A DNA stretch of 64,000 nt from Martensiomyces pterosporus (Eukaryota; Kickxellomycota; Kickxellomycetes; Kickxellales; Kickxellaceae): positions 44,385 through 108,384 of the forward strand of contig MU603985.1 of NCBI GenBank assembly GCA_025201845.1. The letters run 5' to 3'. The notes below the pieces were generated by a model. That model made no database searches, had not been told where the DNA came from, and saw only the letters and a list, made by a program, of their open reading frames with translations. Both the position numbers and the translations under genes were made by a program. Below, in pieces: positions 32,872 through 42,389 of this stretch (positions within the stretch are counted from its first letter, which is position 1; every line of letters begins with the position of its first letter).

Positions 32872-34728
32872 ATGCAGATGCTTTGGACATTTGTTCTCCT
32901 ATTCGGCACTGCTGCGCTGGCTAGCCCTAACTCATATGCTGCAAGCAATCCATCAGTTCCGCTGCCGGCCATCCCCATCGAGCCTGGCATCAGCACACCT
33001 ACGATTGCCCCAGCGCCTCCAGCGATCACAGAAGTACCTGCAGTTCCTGCATCTCCAGCCGTACCCACTACCAATAAAGTAGAGTACGTAGCAAATCCAC
33101 CACCGCCAGGAACTGCGCCAGGCACTGCATCAGACAGTGACACTGACACTGACACGGCATCAGAAACTACACCAGGCACTGTGCCAGTCGTCTCATCAAC
33201 AGCAGCCCCTTCAATCCCTACATCAGTGGCGCCAGCAGTGCCAACTGCAATGCCTTCGCAGCCAGCTCCCTCGCCCCCTCTATCACTAACGGAGCAGCCA
33301 GTGTCAAGCAGCACCCAGCAAGAGCAACTAATCGTTATCGAGTTCTTCCCGTCCACTCCAGAGGCTACACCCGCTCAGTCAACCAATTCGCAGGTACAGC
33401 AAGATACCGTGGTCAATAACGAGTCTACCTCCAACTCCGCTTCCGTCGCCAACGGTTTCGAGGAATCCAGCTCAGTTTCATGCGAGGAGAAGGAAACCCA
33501 GCCCTTTATTATCATCAATTTTACTGAGCTTGTGGATACCACTCCATCTGCGGAGACGTATGTGCCAATTACCACAATGCCCGCTGCCATCCCAACGCCC
33601 ATACCTTCAGTCCCATCCGTTCCAGTCCCATCCGTTCCAGTCCCTTCGGCTCCACTTCCATCTATCCCAGTCCCATCCGTTCCAGCCCCTTCAGTTCCAG
33701 TACCCTCAGCACCAGTTCCATCCGTCCCAGCCCCTTCCGTCCCAGTCCCATCAGCTCCAGTTCCATCCGTCCCAGCCCCTTCCGTCCCAGTCCCATCAGC
33801 TCCAGTTCCTTCAGTCCCAGTACCCTCAGCTCCAGTTCCATCAGTTCCAGTTCCGTCTATCCCAGTTCCGTCCATTCCAGGACCATCGGCTCCAATCCCT
33901 TCAGTTCCAGCTCCTTCAGTTCCAGTTCCTTCAGTTCCAGTTCCTTCAGTTCCAGTTCCTTCAGTTCTGGCCCCTTCGCCTCCAGCTGTTTACCAGCAGC
34001 CACCACCTGTTGTAATCGGAGTGGCCACAACTCACAGTGCCAGTGCCCAGGCGAGTCCGGCACGACCAACGCCCGTGGATGTGAAGACTACTCCAGTTGT
34101 TGTGACTGAGAATGGCACAACCGTTGCGCTGACTGAATCCTCCGTGACCACTGAGTACACTGACGAGATTGAGTGCGTGGAGGAAACCTACACACCGAGC
34201 TCGCCTCAGGCCCCCTCTTCCTCAGCAACAACCTACCGTCCAGCACCTACCCCTCCTCCAGCAGTCGGAAACCCCGCACCACCTGCCGCAGTTGTAGTTA
34301 CCATCACTCTGCCTCCGGTCACAGTGACTGAAAGCAACCTGTGCTCGATGGAGACAGTTACCGCCTACGTGCCGCTCTTCCCGCCACTCGCTACGCAAAC
34401 ATGGGGCTACCTTGTGCCGTATCCGCCACTTGGCCCTGGACCTGTGATCTGGACCAGCCTTGCCAATGAGCTTGCACCTGTGATGCCTGCGCCTGAGACT
34501 CCTACCCAGATTCCTGCCTCCACTGTGCATGCTACTGCGGCGACGCCTTCGCCTCAGACGCCCGTACCGGCTGTCACCGATGAGACATTGGTTTTCGTTC
34601 TGAATGGACCTACTCCATCTTGGGTTGCTCCGGCACCCCCATCGCCGCCTGCGGTGGTTGACGAGACGATGGTCACCTCGGCGAGCCAGCCAGTGGCGCC
34701 ATGCACGTCGTCGTGGGTCAGCACGTAG
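32872..34728 (+). CDS. Secreted proline/serine/valine-rich repeat protein
   Basis: A 618-residue single-exon protein opening with a signal peptide (MQMLWTFVLLFGTAALA, cleavage likely before SPNS). The mature chain is low-complexity Pro/Ser/Thr/Val sequence. Residues 248-372 are 25 consecutive pentapeptides of the type PSVPV. A non-repetitive C-terminal half has conserved-looking pieces (VVTITLPPVTVTESNLCS, PLFPPLATQTWGYLVPYPP) and a few cysteines. No transmembrane segment and no GPI-type C-terminus is visible; it ends CTSSWVST. Composition suggests a heavily O-glycosylated extracellular or wall-associated protein. No family is recognised. The ATG at 32872 is chosen because it begins the signal peptide; the codons upstream are open but nondescript. 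Confidence 0.75.
   Translation: MQMLWTFVLLFGTAALASPNSYAASNPSVPLPAIPIEPGISTPTIAPAPPAITEVPAVPASPAVPTTNKVEYVANPPPPGTAPGTASDSDTDTDTASETTPGTVPVVSSTAAPSIPTSVAPAVPTAMPSQPAPSPPLSLTEQPVSSSTQQEQLIVIEFFPSTPEATPAQSTNSQVQQDTVVNNESTSNSASVANGFEESSSVSCEEKETQPFIIINFTELVDTTPSAETYVPITTMPAAIPTPIPSVPSVPVPSVPVPSAPLPSIPVPSVPAPSVPVPSAPVPSVPAPSVPVPSAPVPSVPAPSVPVPSAPVPSVPVPSAPVPSVPVPSIPVPSIPGPSAPIPSVPAPSVPVPSVPVPSVPVPSVLAPSPPAVYQQPPPVVIGVATTHSASAQASPARPTPVDVKTTPVVVTENGTTVALTESSVTTEYTDEIECVEETYTPSSPQAPSSSATTYRPAPTPPPAVGNPAPPAAVVVTITLPPVTVTESNLCSMETVTAYVPLFPPLATQTWGYLVPYPPLGPGPVIWTSLANELAPVMPAPETPTQIPASTVHATAATPSPQTPVPAVTDETLVFVLNGPTPSWVAPAPPSPPAVVDETMVTSASQPVAPCTSSWVST
33613..33987 (+). repeat. Coding minisatellite: 25 x 15 bp (PSVPV units)
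   Basis: 25 uninterrupted 15-bp units encode P-S-[VAIP]-[PL]-[VAILG]. Within it a 45-bp higher-order unit, PSVPA-PSVPV-PSAPV, is repeated three times in a row (about 33673-33807). Unit boundaries close exactly in frame. Confidence 0.9.
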
Positions 34729-34959
34729 GCCACACAGACATGCTATCGCATCACGATTTATGATTCAACCCCTTTGTCACGCATGCAACCCAAAAAGAGA
34801 GGGCCAAGATACCCAAAGAATGCAGTTTCCCGTTTCCTCCTCCAGTTTTTTTATTTTTTTTATTTTTATTTTGCTTTTCACTGCTTTGCGTCGTTTTTCT
34901 CCTCCTGTCTATTTCTGTTTCAATTTCGGCCGCAATTATATACGAGTTATAAAACGAAA
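34729..34959. other. Short intergenic with T-rich leader
   Basis: 231 bp holding the 3' end of the secreted-protein gene and a T-rich stretch (about 34845-34920) that looks like a promoter/5' UTR for the next gene. Confidence 0.5.
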
Positions 34960-35466
34960 ATGAGCAGCGTGGTTAAGCGTCCGCACTACATATCAGGCGC
35001 CAGCGATGCCAGCGTGGCGAGCAGGGGCCCAAAGTTCGTATACTACGAGGCAGCAGCCAAGGACGATGGCCTTGGGTGGTCGGTTGGCGACGAGCGCATC
35101 GACCCTATGTACACGATGCAGCGGAGGAACGCCGAAATCGACACCAAGTCCAAGGAGTCGTTCTTCAAGCGGCTGAAGCAGGGATCCAGCGGGATTACCG
35201 GTGGTGGCATGCTTGGATCACTAAGAAGCGGGGCTGGAGCAAGTGTGCTTTCGCCGCCTAGCAGCGATAGCTCATTCCAGGCCCCTAGAGCAACACCAGA
35301 AAGCGATGACTCGGCAAAGGAGAAGAGGAACCCCGAAGCTAGGAAGGAGAAGAAACACAAGAGCAAAGGCAAGGACAAGAGCAAAGACAAGAGCAAGAGC
35401 AAAGAGTCGAAGCACAAATCTGATAAGAAGAGCAAGCACAGCGACAAGGGCAAGCACAAAGACTAG
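34960..35466 (+). CDS. Lysine-rich protein of unknown function
   Basis: A 168-residue single-exon protein that I do not recognise. The N-terminal 75 residues are of ordinary composition (MSSVVKRPHYISG, FVYYEAAAKDDGLGWSVGDE, SFFKRLKQG). A Gly/Ser-rich middle follows, and the last 55 residues are a charged KEKK/KSKDKSK tail with repeats of K-S-K and K-D-K. No signal peptide or membrane segment is visible. The tail resembles those of nuclear or nucleolar proteins, but that is only composition. The ATG at 34960 follows AAAACGAAA, a good fungal start context, and is the first before the conserved-looking segment. Confidence 0.65.
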   Translation: MSSVVKRPHYISGASDASVASRGPKFVYYEAAAKDDGLGWSVGDERIDPMYTMQRRNAEIDTKSKESFFKRLKQGSSGITGGGMLGSLRSGAGASVLSPPSSDSSFQAPRATPESDDSAKEKRNPEARKEKKHKSKGKDKSKDKSKSKESKHKSDKKSKHSDKGKHKD

Positions 35467-35556
35467 CTCCTCAAGCAACTTTGTTGATATCCCTTGAACT
35501 CAATGTATAATAATCTTAACGCCATCTAGCACAGAAAATGCAATACTGGGCATGGG

Positions 35557-36885
35557 CTAGTTGAAACCGCAGGCCTTCTCAAGGCGCTGGAGCGTCAGTT
35601 CCAGCTGCTCTCTGTCGATGGCAAACGTAAGCCTGAACCACCCAGGCTCATTCGAAAAGAACGCCCTGCCCGACGGCATGTAGACACGGTTCTCCAGGAT
35701 AATGTTCTCCCACACCGCCAGCTCGTTCTCCCTCGTCCACCCTGTGGTGGCAGCATCCGCCTTGTCAAGCTGGCCCAGCGACTGCAGTGCCCTGGTGCAT
35801 GCACTGACGGGCATTTGGAACCAGACGAAATGGCCAGCCGAGCACGGCGTGTACCTGATCCCGCGGGAATCAAAAAAGCTGGAGACCAGCTGGTAGTTCT
35901 CCGCCAGGCACTTCTGGCTAACAGCCAGCATGTCGTCGATAAACCTGTGGTCCGACAGGAACTCGGTGATCAGTCGGTCGGTGTACGCCGGGCGGTATCC
36001 GAACGGCGAGTAGCTGGTGAGAACCCTGGTGAGGTCCTTGTTCCAGGGCGAGAGCACCCAGCCCATTCTGAACCCATTGAGTCCAAAGTCCTTGCTCAGG
36101 CCGTGCAGGATGACTACAGAGGACGGATCGATGTATGTGTCCAGGTCGGTCCACGAGAGGACAGACTCGAATGGCGTGACATCCTCCTTCCTGTCGAACA
36201 CGGAGAGCGCATAGATCTCATCCATCACAACGAACAGCCCGTGCTTGCTAGCGAACTCAAAGAACGCACGCAGCACATCCTTCGGATAGCTAATGCCCAG
36301 GGGGTTGTGCGGGGACATCAGGAAGAGCATCTTGGCTCGCTCGCCCCTTGCTTCGATATCCTTGATGGTCTTCTCAAAGTATCGAATCTGCGACACCGAC
36401 ATTGCCTCTTCGATGGGCAGGTCCACCATGGTCGGCACAGCCCTTGCCCTCACACTAGTGTCGCTCTCCAGCGCCGCGTAGCAGGGCGTGGGGATGAGGA
36501 CGTGGTCGCCTGGCTCGCAGGTGGCTAGGGTGACCATGTCGATTGCGCTAGTGCACCCATTAGTCACGACAATGTCGTCGGGGCTGACAGTAAACGAGGG
36601 GCTGAAGTGGCGGTTAAAAAAGTCGGCTATTTCACTGCGCAGCGCGGGCCCGCCGTGGGGCCAGTTGTACTCGAGGTCTTCGTCAACAATCCGTGTGAGC
36701 GTGTTGAGCTTTTCCAAGAGAAGCGGCGTGGTTGTCTTGTTTGCTGCCACGCCAGCGTTGATTATACCCTCGGGGTTGGCTTCTGCGGAGTAAGGGTTCT
36801 GCGAAAGCAGCCCAAACCCCCTGAACAACAGGGAGTCTTTCTTTAGGGCGAGCTGCGCGCCGGAGCTTAGTTCAGGAACGGTCAT
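35557..36885 (-). CDS. PLP-dependent aminotransferase, ACC-synthase-like (class I/II)
   Basis: A 442-residue single-exon enzyme of fold-type I. Visible hallmarks: YNWPHGGPALRSEIADFF, the substrate/PLP segment TNGCTSAIDM, MSPHNPLG, the PLP-pyridine Asp in VVMDEIYALSVF, the Schiff-base lysine in HGLSKDFGLNGFRMGW, and the carboxylate-binding Arg near the end (GWFRLTFA). The SKDFG-x-x-GFR-x-G and LSVF features are those of the 1-aminocyclopropane-1-carboxylate synthase-like branch. Fungal members often act as ordinary aminotransferases rather than making ACC, so the reaction is not assigned. It faces the lysine-rich gene tail to tail. Confidence 0.85.
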   Translation of the reverse strand: MTVPELSSGAQLALKKDSLLFRGFGLLSQNPYSAEANPEGIINAGVAANKTTTPLLLEKLNTLTRIVDEDLEYNWPHGGPALRSEIADFFNRHFSPSFTVSPDDIVVTNGCTSAIDMVTLATCEPGDHVLIPTPCYAALESDTSVRARAVPTMVDLPIEEAMSVSQIRYFEKTIKDIEARGERAKMLFLMSPHNPLGISYPKDVLRAFFEFASKHGLFVVMDEIYALSVFDRKEDVTPFESVLSWTDLDTYIDPSSVVILHGLSKDFGLNGFRMGWVLSPWNKDLTRVLTSYSPFGYRPAYTDRLITEFLSDHRFIDDMLAVSQKCLAENYQLVSSFFDSRGIRYTPCSAGHFVWFQMPVSACTRALQSLGQLDKADAATTGWTRENELAVWENIILENRVYMPSGRAFFSNEPGWFRLTFAIDREQLELTLQRLEKACGFN

Positions 36886-37369
36886 GTTGGAACAAAAAAG
36901 AAAAAAAAAAGGAAAGTGCTCGCTTGAAAGCAGTGGAGGTGTGTAGAAATTGGAGCAAGAGAAAGAAAAGGGGGAGTCTGGGCGACACGCCGACGCTTTT
37001 AGAGCGAGAGGAACCGAGTATTTGCTGGAGAAACCCTGCGATTTGCGTCAGCGCCGAGAGTGCTCTGGTACGCCATTGTGAGAGTTATTAGTCGATTGTG
37101 CAATTGGCGCATATTGTGGACACACTCAGGTACATTTCTCTTCGCCGCGTCAGAAGACGCCTTGGTGCGGCGTGACTTCTGCTTGCGTATTAGTAAGCAC
37201 CCATTCCGCCCATGCCCTCTTCTCTGTCGCATTTCCCTGATCCACAGGTGGGAGCTCTAGAGGCAGGCGTGGGGGAGGCGGCAGAATTTTGAGGTGCGGC
37301 CATTCCTGTGCGGTGGAGGTTGCATGACTGTGCAGCGGCAGCAGACCCGGGCCAAAGGCGAAGTTTAAT
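36886..37369. other. Intergenic with overlapping minus-strand small frames
   Basis: 484 bp between SDH6 and the aminotransferase, both minus strand. An 81-codon frame (37395-37150, MSEISATSK...) starts inside the last codons of SDH6 and continues here. A second 77-codon frame (37232-36999) overlaps it. Either could be spurious; no intron convincingly joins them. Otherwise this should be the SDH6 3' UTR and aminotransferase promoter. Confidence 0.3.
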
Positions 37370-37621
37370 TTAGACGTGGCCGATATCTCGGACATGTGGG
37401 TTCGTGTACTGCTCCAGCCGCCTGCGCCCGATTCTTAGGAGATACTCGATGGCCTTGACGTCCGTGCGCTTCATCGATGTCGTGTTCTTCTCAAACTCGT
37501 GCCGGGCAAAGGCGTAGAACCGAGGCCGCGCATCTTCCGGCTTCACCCTCACTGCTCGCAGGCAGTCGCGATACAGCCGCAGGACGTCCTTCTGCAGCCC
37601 AGACAGTTTCCGCGTACCCAT
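37370..37621 (-). CDS. SDH6: Succinate dehydrogenase assembly factor 1 (LYR protein Sdh6/SDHAF1)
   Basis: An 83-residue LYR-motif protein. It starts SGLQKDVLRLYRDCLRAVR (LYR at 16-18), then RFYAFARHEFEKN, then the SDHAF1-type segment DVKAIEYLLRIGRRRLEQY. Size and both motifs match SDHAF1, a mitochondrial-matrix chaperone. SDHAF1 helps insert Fe-S clusters into the Sdh2 subunit of complex II and protects it from oxidants. No long presequence is seen, which is usual for LYR proteins. It shares a 362-bp divergent promoter with RIB5. Confidence 0.85.
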   Translation of the reverse strand: MGTRKLSGLQKDVLRLYRDCLRAVRVKPEDARPRFYAFARHEFEKNTTSMKRTDVKAIEYLLRIGRRRLEQYTNPHVRDIGHV

Positions 37622-37983
37622 TGCTATCTGCTGTGTCTCTTGCTTAACAGCGTGCTGGTGTTTTGAACAAGTGGGTTAGGAACTGGAAACGTGGAGGAAG
37701 GAGTGTGCAGACTCGTGTCAAAGCAGGAAAGCGCCACGGAACAGAGATAAGAAACGGGCTGTGTGTATTTCAAATCAAACCAGTGCGGGTTTGGCCTTGC
37801 TTATGTGATCTGGCAGCGGGGATGAGGGGGAGGATTAATGCCGCACCTCCCACTGCTGAGGCCTCTGGCCATAAAACGCACGCCTCCTCGCCTCGCTTCC
37901 ACGCTGCCTGTTCTTCTGCATACATTTCTTCCCAGTGCCAGCATTTCCCTCTTTTTCACGCAAATACCAACACGAGATTGAAT
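37622..37983. promoter_or_regulatory. Divergent SDH6/RIB5 promoter
   Basis: 362 bp between two divergent ATGs. The plus strand is open in the RIB5 frame throughout but has no family sequence. The C/T-rich final 100 bases look like the RIB5 leader. No FMN riboswitch-like structure is recognised. Confidence 0.5.
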
Positions 37984-38694
37984 ATGTTTACCGGAATTGT
38001 CGAATGCATGGGCAAGGTTATCGAGTTTGCCTCCCTCGACACCACCGAGTCCGGGGGCAACGGCGCGTCTCTGGCCATTTCCGGAGCCAAGGACATCCTG
38101 GCGGACTGCCACTTGGGCGACAGCATCGCAATCAACGGCACCTGCCTCACTGTGACCGAGTTCACTGAGGACACGTTCAAGGTAGGCGTAGCACCCGAAA
38201 CCCTCAGCCGCACCAACCTGGGCCAGCTGAAGGCGGGCGACCCAGTCAACCTGGAGCGCGCGCTAGCTGCCGGCCACCGGTTCGGCGGACACTTCGTCCA
38301 GGGGCACATCGACACCACAGCGGAGATCACCAGCATCACTCCCGACGCCAACTCCATTTGGTTCAAGTTCCGTGTCGGCGACCCCAAGCTCATGCCCTAC
38401 ATTATCCCAAAGGGGTTCATTGCCATTGACGGCACCTCGCTGACGGTGTGCGAGGTCAATGACGAGGAGGCGTGGTTCACCATCATGCTTATTGCGTACA
38501 GCCAGAGCCATGTCATCATGCCCACGAAGAAGATTGGCGATCGGGTGAACATCGAGGCCGATATGCTCGGCAAGTATGTCGAGAAGGTCACCACGGCTAT
38601 TCTGCAGGGCCCTGCGGATGCCAGTGCCGGAGGAAGCACTGCGGCTTATATTGACAAGGTCGTCAAGCGTGTGCTTGAAGGCTCCCACAAGTAG
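37984..38694 (+). CDS. RIB5: Riboflavin synthase alpha chain
   Basis: A 236-residue single-exon protein of the expected length. It begins with the signature MFTGIVE and contains the two homologous lumazine-binding repeats. The first has SIAINGTCLTVT and APETLSRTNLG; the second has FIAIDGTSLTVCEV and the conserved SQSHVIMPTKKIGDRVNIEAD-type segment. GGHFVQGHIDTTAEI is also intact. The enzyme makes riboflavin and ribityl-aminouracil-dione by dismutating two molecules of 6,7-dimethyl-8-ribityllumazine, the last step of the pathway, as a homotrimer. The start is fixed by the family N-terminus although the frame is open upstream. Confidence 0.95.
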   Translation: MFTGIVECMGKVIEFASLDTTESGGNGASLAISGAKDILADCHLGDSIAINGTCLTVTEFTEDTFKVGVAPETLSRTNLGQLKAGDPVNLERALAAGHRFGGHFVQGHIDTTAEITSITPDANSIWFKFRVGDPKLMPYIIPKGFIAIDGTSLTVCEVNDEEAWFTIMLIAYSQSHVIMPTKKIGDRVNIEADMLGKYVEKVTTAILQGPADASAGGSTAAYIDKVVKRVLEGSHK

Positions 38695-38901
38695 GCATTT
38701 ATTTTGCAGCAGGAGCACGCGCTGCTGCCCCACAAACGCTGCCGCCACATCCTTTTCTTTCTTGTTCAGACTGGCAATCTACTGTCAATAAACCCGACCA
38801 GCATTCACTTTAGCATCAACCCCTTCGTCTTGTACAGCACCACAAAAAAAGCACGTCCTGCACCGCATCTGCTATTCTTGAGCATTCACGACGCAGCTGG
38901 A

Positions 38902-39852
38902 ATGAAGCGCGGGCTCGCTGAGCAGGCAGAAGCCACGCCAGCCGCAAAGAGACCGGCACACAGCCACGACCACCGATGCAGTACATGGACAGACGCTGAA
39001 AAGGAACGGGTGTTTGAGAAGCTACGAAGAGGCAGGGTCTCGGCGGTCGAGATCGCCAAGCACGTAGGCAAGACAAAGTCCCTAAGGCAAGTGGCAGAAT
39101 ACCTTGAATACCTGCAGTTCTGGTCCCATGCACTTGGCGACCACGCAAACAGCGACGACACCGGTGCTGGCAGCGATGAGGAGTGCACAACAGAGAGCAG
39201 TGATGAGGAGGGCACAGCGGAGAGCAGCGACGAGGAAGCTGCCGCTCTTTTGGAAGCCAAAGCCGACGATCATGATATGCTAAAGAAGAGCAAGCTTTAC
39301 AGCAACTCCATAAAGTACGTGCCGCCCAGCAGGGCTCCAGCGGCTGTGCGCAAGCACAATACATTCAACAGCGGGTTTGGCAACCTGCTGGCAAAACTCG
39401 TATACGCTGATGATCGCGCACAGGTTGTGCCCACCACATTCATACACCTTTACGTCGACCTCGTGGTGTTTTTGCGGAAGGTCCTTGTCGAGGTGGCAAT
39501 TCGCAGTGCGGTTACTGGCGAGACAAACACGAGCTACATGGTCCCCAGAACGGGTGTCAAGAAGCACACTGTGAGGCAGGCGCTGAGATCCTGTGGGTTT
39601 GACAGGGGCAAACCAGCACCGGACTTGCTTGCCGCACTGCTCGACAAGTACCTTGACAAAGGCGTTGACCTGGACAGCATGGACACAGATAGGGCGGCCG
39701 GCGGATCCAGGGCTGATTCGCCCAAGCCCAGCGGCGATGTCGACTCGAGCGTGGCGAGCTCTGTGCCCAATCGAAAAAGCGGCGGCGGCATCCCTGAGGC
39801 TGGTGCCGAAGAAGATATAGCGGAAGACACAGATCCAGAGTCAAGCGACTGA
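38902..39852 (+). CDS. SANT/Myb-domain nuclear protein, candidate Rrn5-like factor
   Basis: A 316-residue single-exon protein. A SANT/Myb-like module sits at about 28-70 (STWTDAEKERVFEKLRRG, EIAKHVGKTKSLRQVAEYLEYL). An acidic Ser/Glu/Asp repeat follows (EECTTESSDEEGTAESSDEE). A second folded region at about 170-240 (VPTTFIHLYVDLVVFLRKVL, TVRQALRSCGF) is helical and could be a histone-fold-like segment. The C-terminus is acidic and disordered. The order SANT, acidic stretch, helical region recalls fungal Rrn5 of the Pol I upstream activating factor, but similarity is weak by eye. The function is therefore a hypothesis; a chromatin or transcription role is the safe reading. Confidence 0.6.
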   Translation: MKRGLAEQAEATPAAKRPAHSHDHRCSTWTDAEKERVFEKLRRGRVSAVEIAKHVGKTKSLRQVAEYLEYLQFWSHALGDHANSDDTGAGSDEECTTESSDEEGTAESSDEEAAALLEAKADDHDMLKKSKLYSNSIKYVPPSRAPAAVRKHNTFNSGFGNLLAKLVYADDRAQVVPTTFIHLYVDLVVFLRKVLVEVAIRSAVTGETNTSYMVPRTGVKKHTVRQALRSCGFDRGKPAPDLLAALLDKYLDKGVDLDSMDTDRAAGGSRADSPKPSGDVDSSVASSVPNRKSGGGIPEAGAEEDIAEDTDPESSD

Positions 39853-40535
39853 TTAGCCGGCTTTGCCGTTGGCGACGATCTCAGTTACTGCTGCAGGCGC
39901 TTACCCCGTGTTGGTAGCAGTAACGGAGGCGCATGCGATTCGGATCGCAATGGTGCAGGCAATAGCACTGCGGGCTAGATAACCCAAACCCAATTTCACG
40001 CACGTTTTTTGGCCACGTTTTTTTCCGTGCTGCTGGAGCAATGTCTACGTGCGCAGCCGGCAAATCTGAGGCAGTTGCCACCGCCCAGGGCAGCGCGTTT
40101 CCCACATCCGCCACACCCACGCAGACACACAGACACACAGGCACACAGGCACGCCGGCTGCTGCGCCGCCGCCGGTGCTCCGCATTGCCAGTGTGGGATA
40201 TTGCCTTGAGTGGCCCGAATGCGCCACTGGCCAGCGCTTGGAGCCATGCGCGCTGATTTGCCGGCTCGCAAAGGCCGGCTCAGTTCCCAATCAGTTTGGG
40301 GGTGGAGCGAGAAATGTTGAGCAGAAAAAAATTTTCACCTGCGACGATCAAACTTTGTTGGGAAGAGCAGGCGCGCGCAAAAAAAAGATGGTGGTGCGGA
40401 AAGGGGGAATATAGAAATATAAGCTGGCCCAACGCAGCAGGCCGTCTAAACTCTTCCTCCTCTACACCTCCTTTTTGTTTTCTCTTATCGCTCCTTCTCT
40501 AGACCCTACCCAGACACTTCTAGACATTATCAACC
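39853..40535. promoter_or_regulatory. SSB upstream region with CA-rich repeat
   Basis: 683 bp. It includes a short CA-rich repeat (about 40123-40152), a CCAATCA at 40288-40294, and a TATA-like stretch (ATATAGAAATATAAG) near 40408-40424, followed by a C/T-rich leader up to the ATG. Small frames in this stretch are low-complexity and not credible genes. Confidence 0.5.
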
Positions 40536-41195
40536 ATGACAGAGCAGTTTGCAGGAGCCATTGGTATTGACTTGGGCACAACCTACTCGTGCGTTGCCGT
40601 TTTCGAGGGCGACCGCGTTGAGATCATTGCTAACGAGCAGGGTAACCGCACCACCCCCTCGTATGTTGCCTTCAACGACAGCGAGCGCCTTGTTGGTGAC
40701 GCCGCCAAGAACCAGTCGGCGATGAACCCCCGCAACACCGTCTTTGATGCCAAGCGCCTCATCGGCCGCCGCTTCGACGACCCCTCTGTCAAGCGCGATA
40801 TGCAGAACTGGCCCTTCAAGGTCATCGAGAAGGATGAGCAGCCCTACATTGAGGTTCAGTTCCAGGGTGAGGCCAAGACCTACTCTCCCCAGGAGATCTC
40901 CGCCATGGTCCTCGTCAAGATGAAGGAGGTTGCCGAGGCCAAGCTTGGCAAGACCGTCAAGAAGGCCGTCATCACTGTCCCCGCCTACTTCAACGACGCC
41001 CAGCGTAACGCCACCAAGGACGCCGGTGTCATCTCTGGCCTTGAGGTTCTCCGCATCATCAACGAGCCCACCGCCGCCGCCATTGCCTACGGCCTCGACT
41101 CCAAGCAGAAGGAGGAGCGCAAGGTCCTCATCTTCGATCTCGGAGGCGGTACCTTCGATGTCTCGCTCCTCTCGATTGCGGGCGGCATCTTCTCC

Positions 41196-41239
<44 letters not shown>

Positions 41240-42389
41240 TGACAACACCCTCGTTGAGCACTTCAAGGAGGACTTCAAGCGCAAGCACAAGAAGGACATC
41301 TCCGAGGACGCCCGCGCCCTCCGCCGCCTCCGCACTGCCTGCGAGCGCGCCAAGCGCACCCTCTCGTCGCTTGCGCGCACCACCATCGAGGTCGACTCGC
41401 TCTTCGATGGCGTTGACTACCAGGCCAACATCACCCGCGCCAAGTTCGAGGAGCTCAACTCGACCCACTTCCAGAAGACCATCGACCCCGTCGCCCAGGT
41501 CCTCAAGGATGCCGGTGTCTCCAAGAAGGAGGTCGACGACATTGTCCTTGTTGGTGGCTCGACCCGCATCCCCAAGGTCCAGTCGCTCCTGCAGGAGTTC
41601 TTCGACGGCAAGGAGCTGAACAAGTCGATCAACCCCGACGAGGCCGTTGCCCACGGTGCCGCCGTCCAGGGTGCCGTCCTCACCGGCACTGCTGATGCCT
41701 CCAAGACCGAGGACCTCCTCCTCCTCGACGTCGTTCCTCTGTCGCTCGGTGTCGAGATGCAGGGCGGTGTCATGGGCGTTGTTGTTCCCCGCAACACCTC
41801 CATCCCCACCACCAAGCAGCGCGTCTTCACCACCACCGGTGACAACCAGACCAGCGTCGAGTTCCCCATCTACGAGGGCGAGCGCCCCATGACCAAGGAC
41901 AACAACCTCCTCGGCAACTTCGACCTCAACGGCATCATCCCCGCTCCCCGCGGTGTCCCCGAGCTCGAGGTCACCTTCGACATTGACGCCAACGGCATCC
42001 TCAAGGTCACCTCCGTCGACAAGGCCTCCGGCCGCAAGGCCAACATCACCATCTCCAACTCGACCGGCCACCTTTCTGCCGCCGAGATCGAGCGCATGGT
42101 CTCCGAGGCCGAGAAGCACAAGGAGGAGGACAAGAAGCGCGAGGAGGCCATCCAGGCCAAGAACGAGCTCGAGGCTGCCATCAACCAGACCGAGACCACC
42201 ATGTCTGACATCAAGATCGAGACCCGCCTCAAGCGCGCCGACAAGGAGGCCATCGACACCGCCCTCGCCGAGGCCGCCGAGTGGCTCGACGTCAACGCCC
42301 AGACCGCCTCCAAGGACGAGATCTCCGCTGCCCAGAAGAAGCTCGAGCGCGTCGTCAACCGCGCCTTCCGCTCCCTCTACAAGCGCTAA
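40536..42389 (+). CDS. SSB1: Hsp70 chaperone, ribosome-associated Ssb type
   Basis: A 617-residue intronless Hsp70. The N-terminus reads [20 protein letters not shown]. The ATPase domain has the phosphate motifs ([27 protein letters not shown]) and [11 protein letters not shown]. The peptide-binding domain and lid follow. It lacks the EEVD tail of cytosolic Ssa proteins and ends [12 protein letters not shown] at the length of yeast Ssb (613). With [13 protein letters not shown] and [11 protein letters not shown] this places it in the Ssb group, which binds nascent chains at the ribosome with the RAC complex. Codon use is extremely biased to C-ending codons, as expected of a very highly expressed gene. 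This leaves the complementary strand free of stops for nearly 700 codons. Confidence 0.95.
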
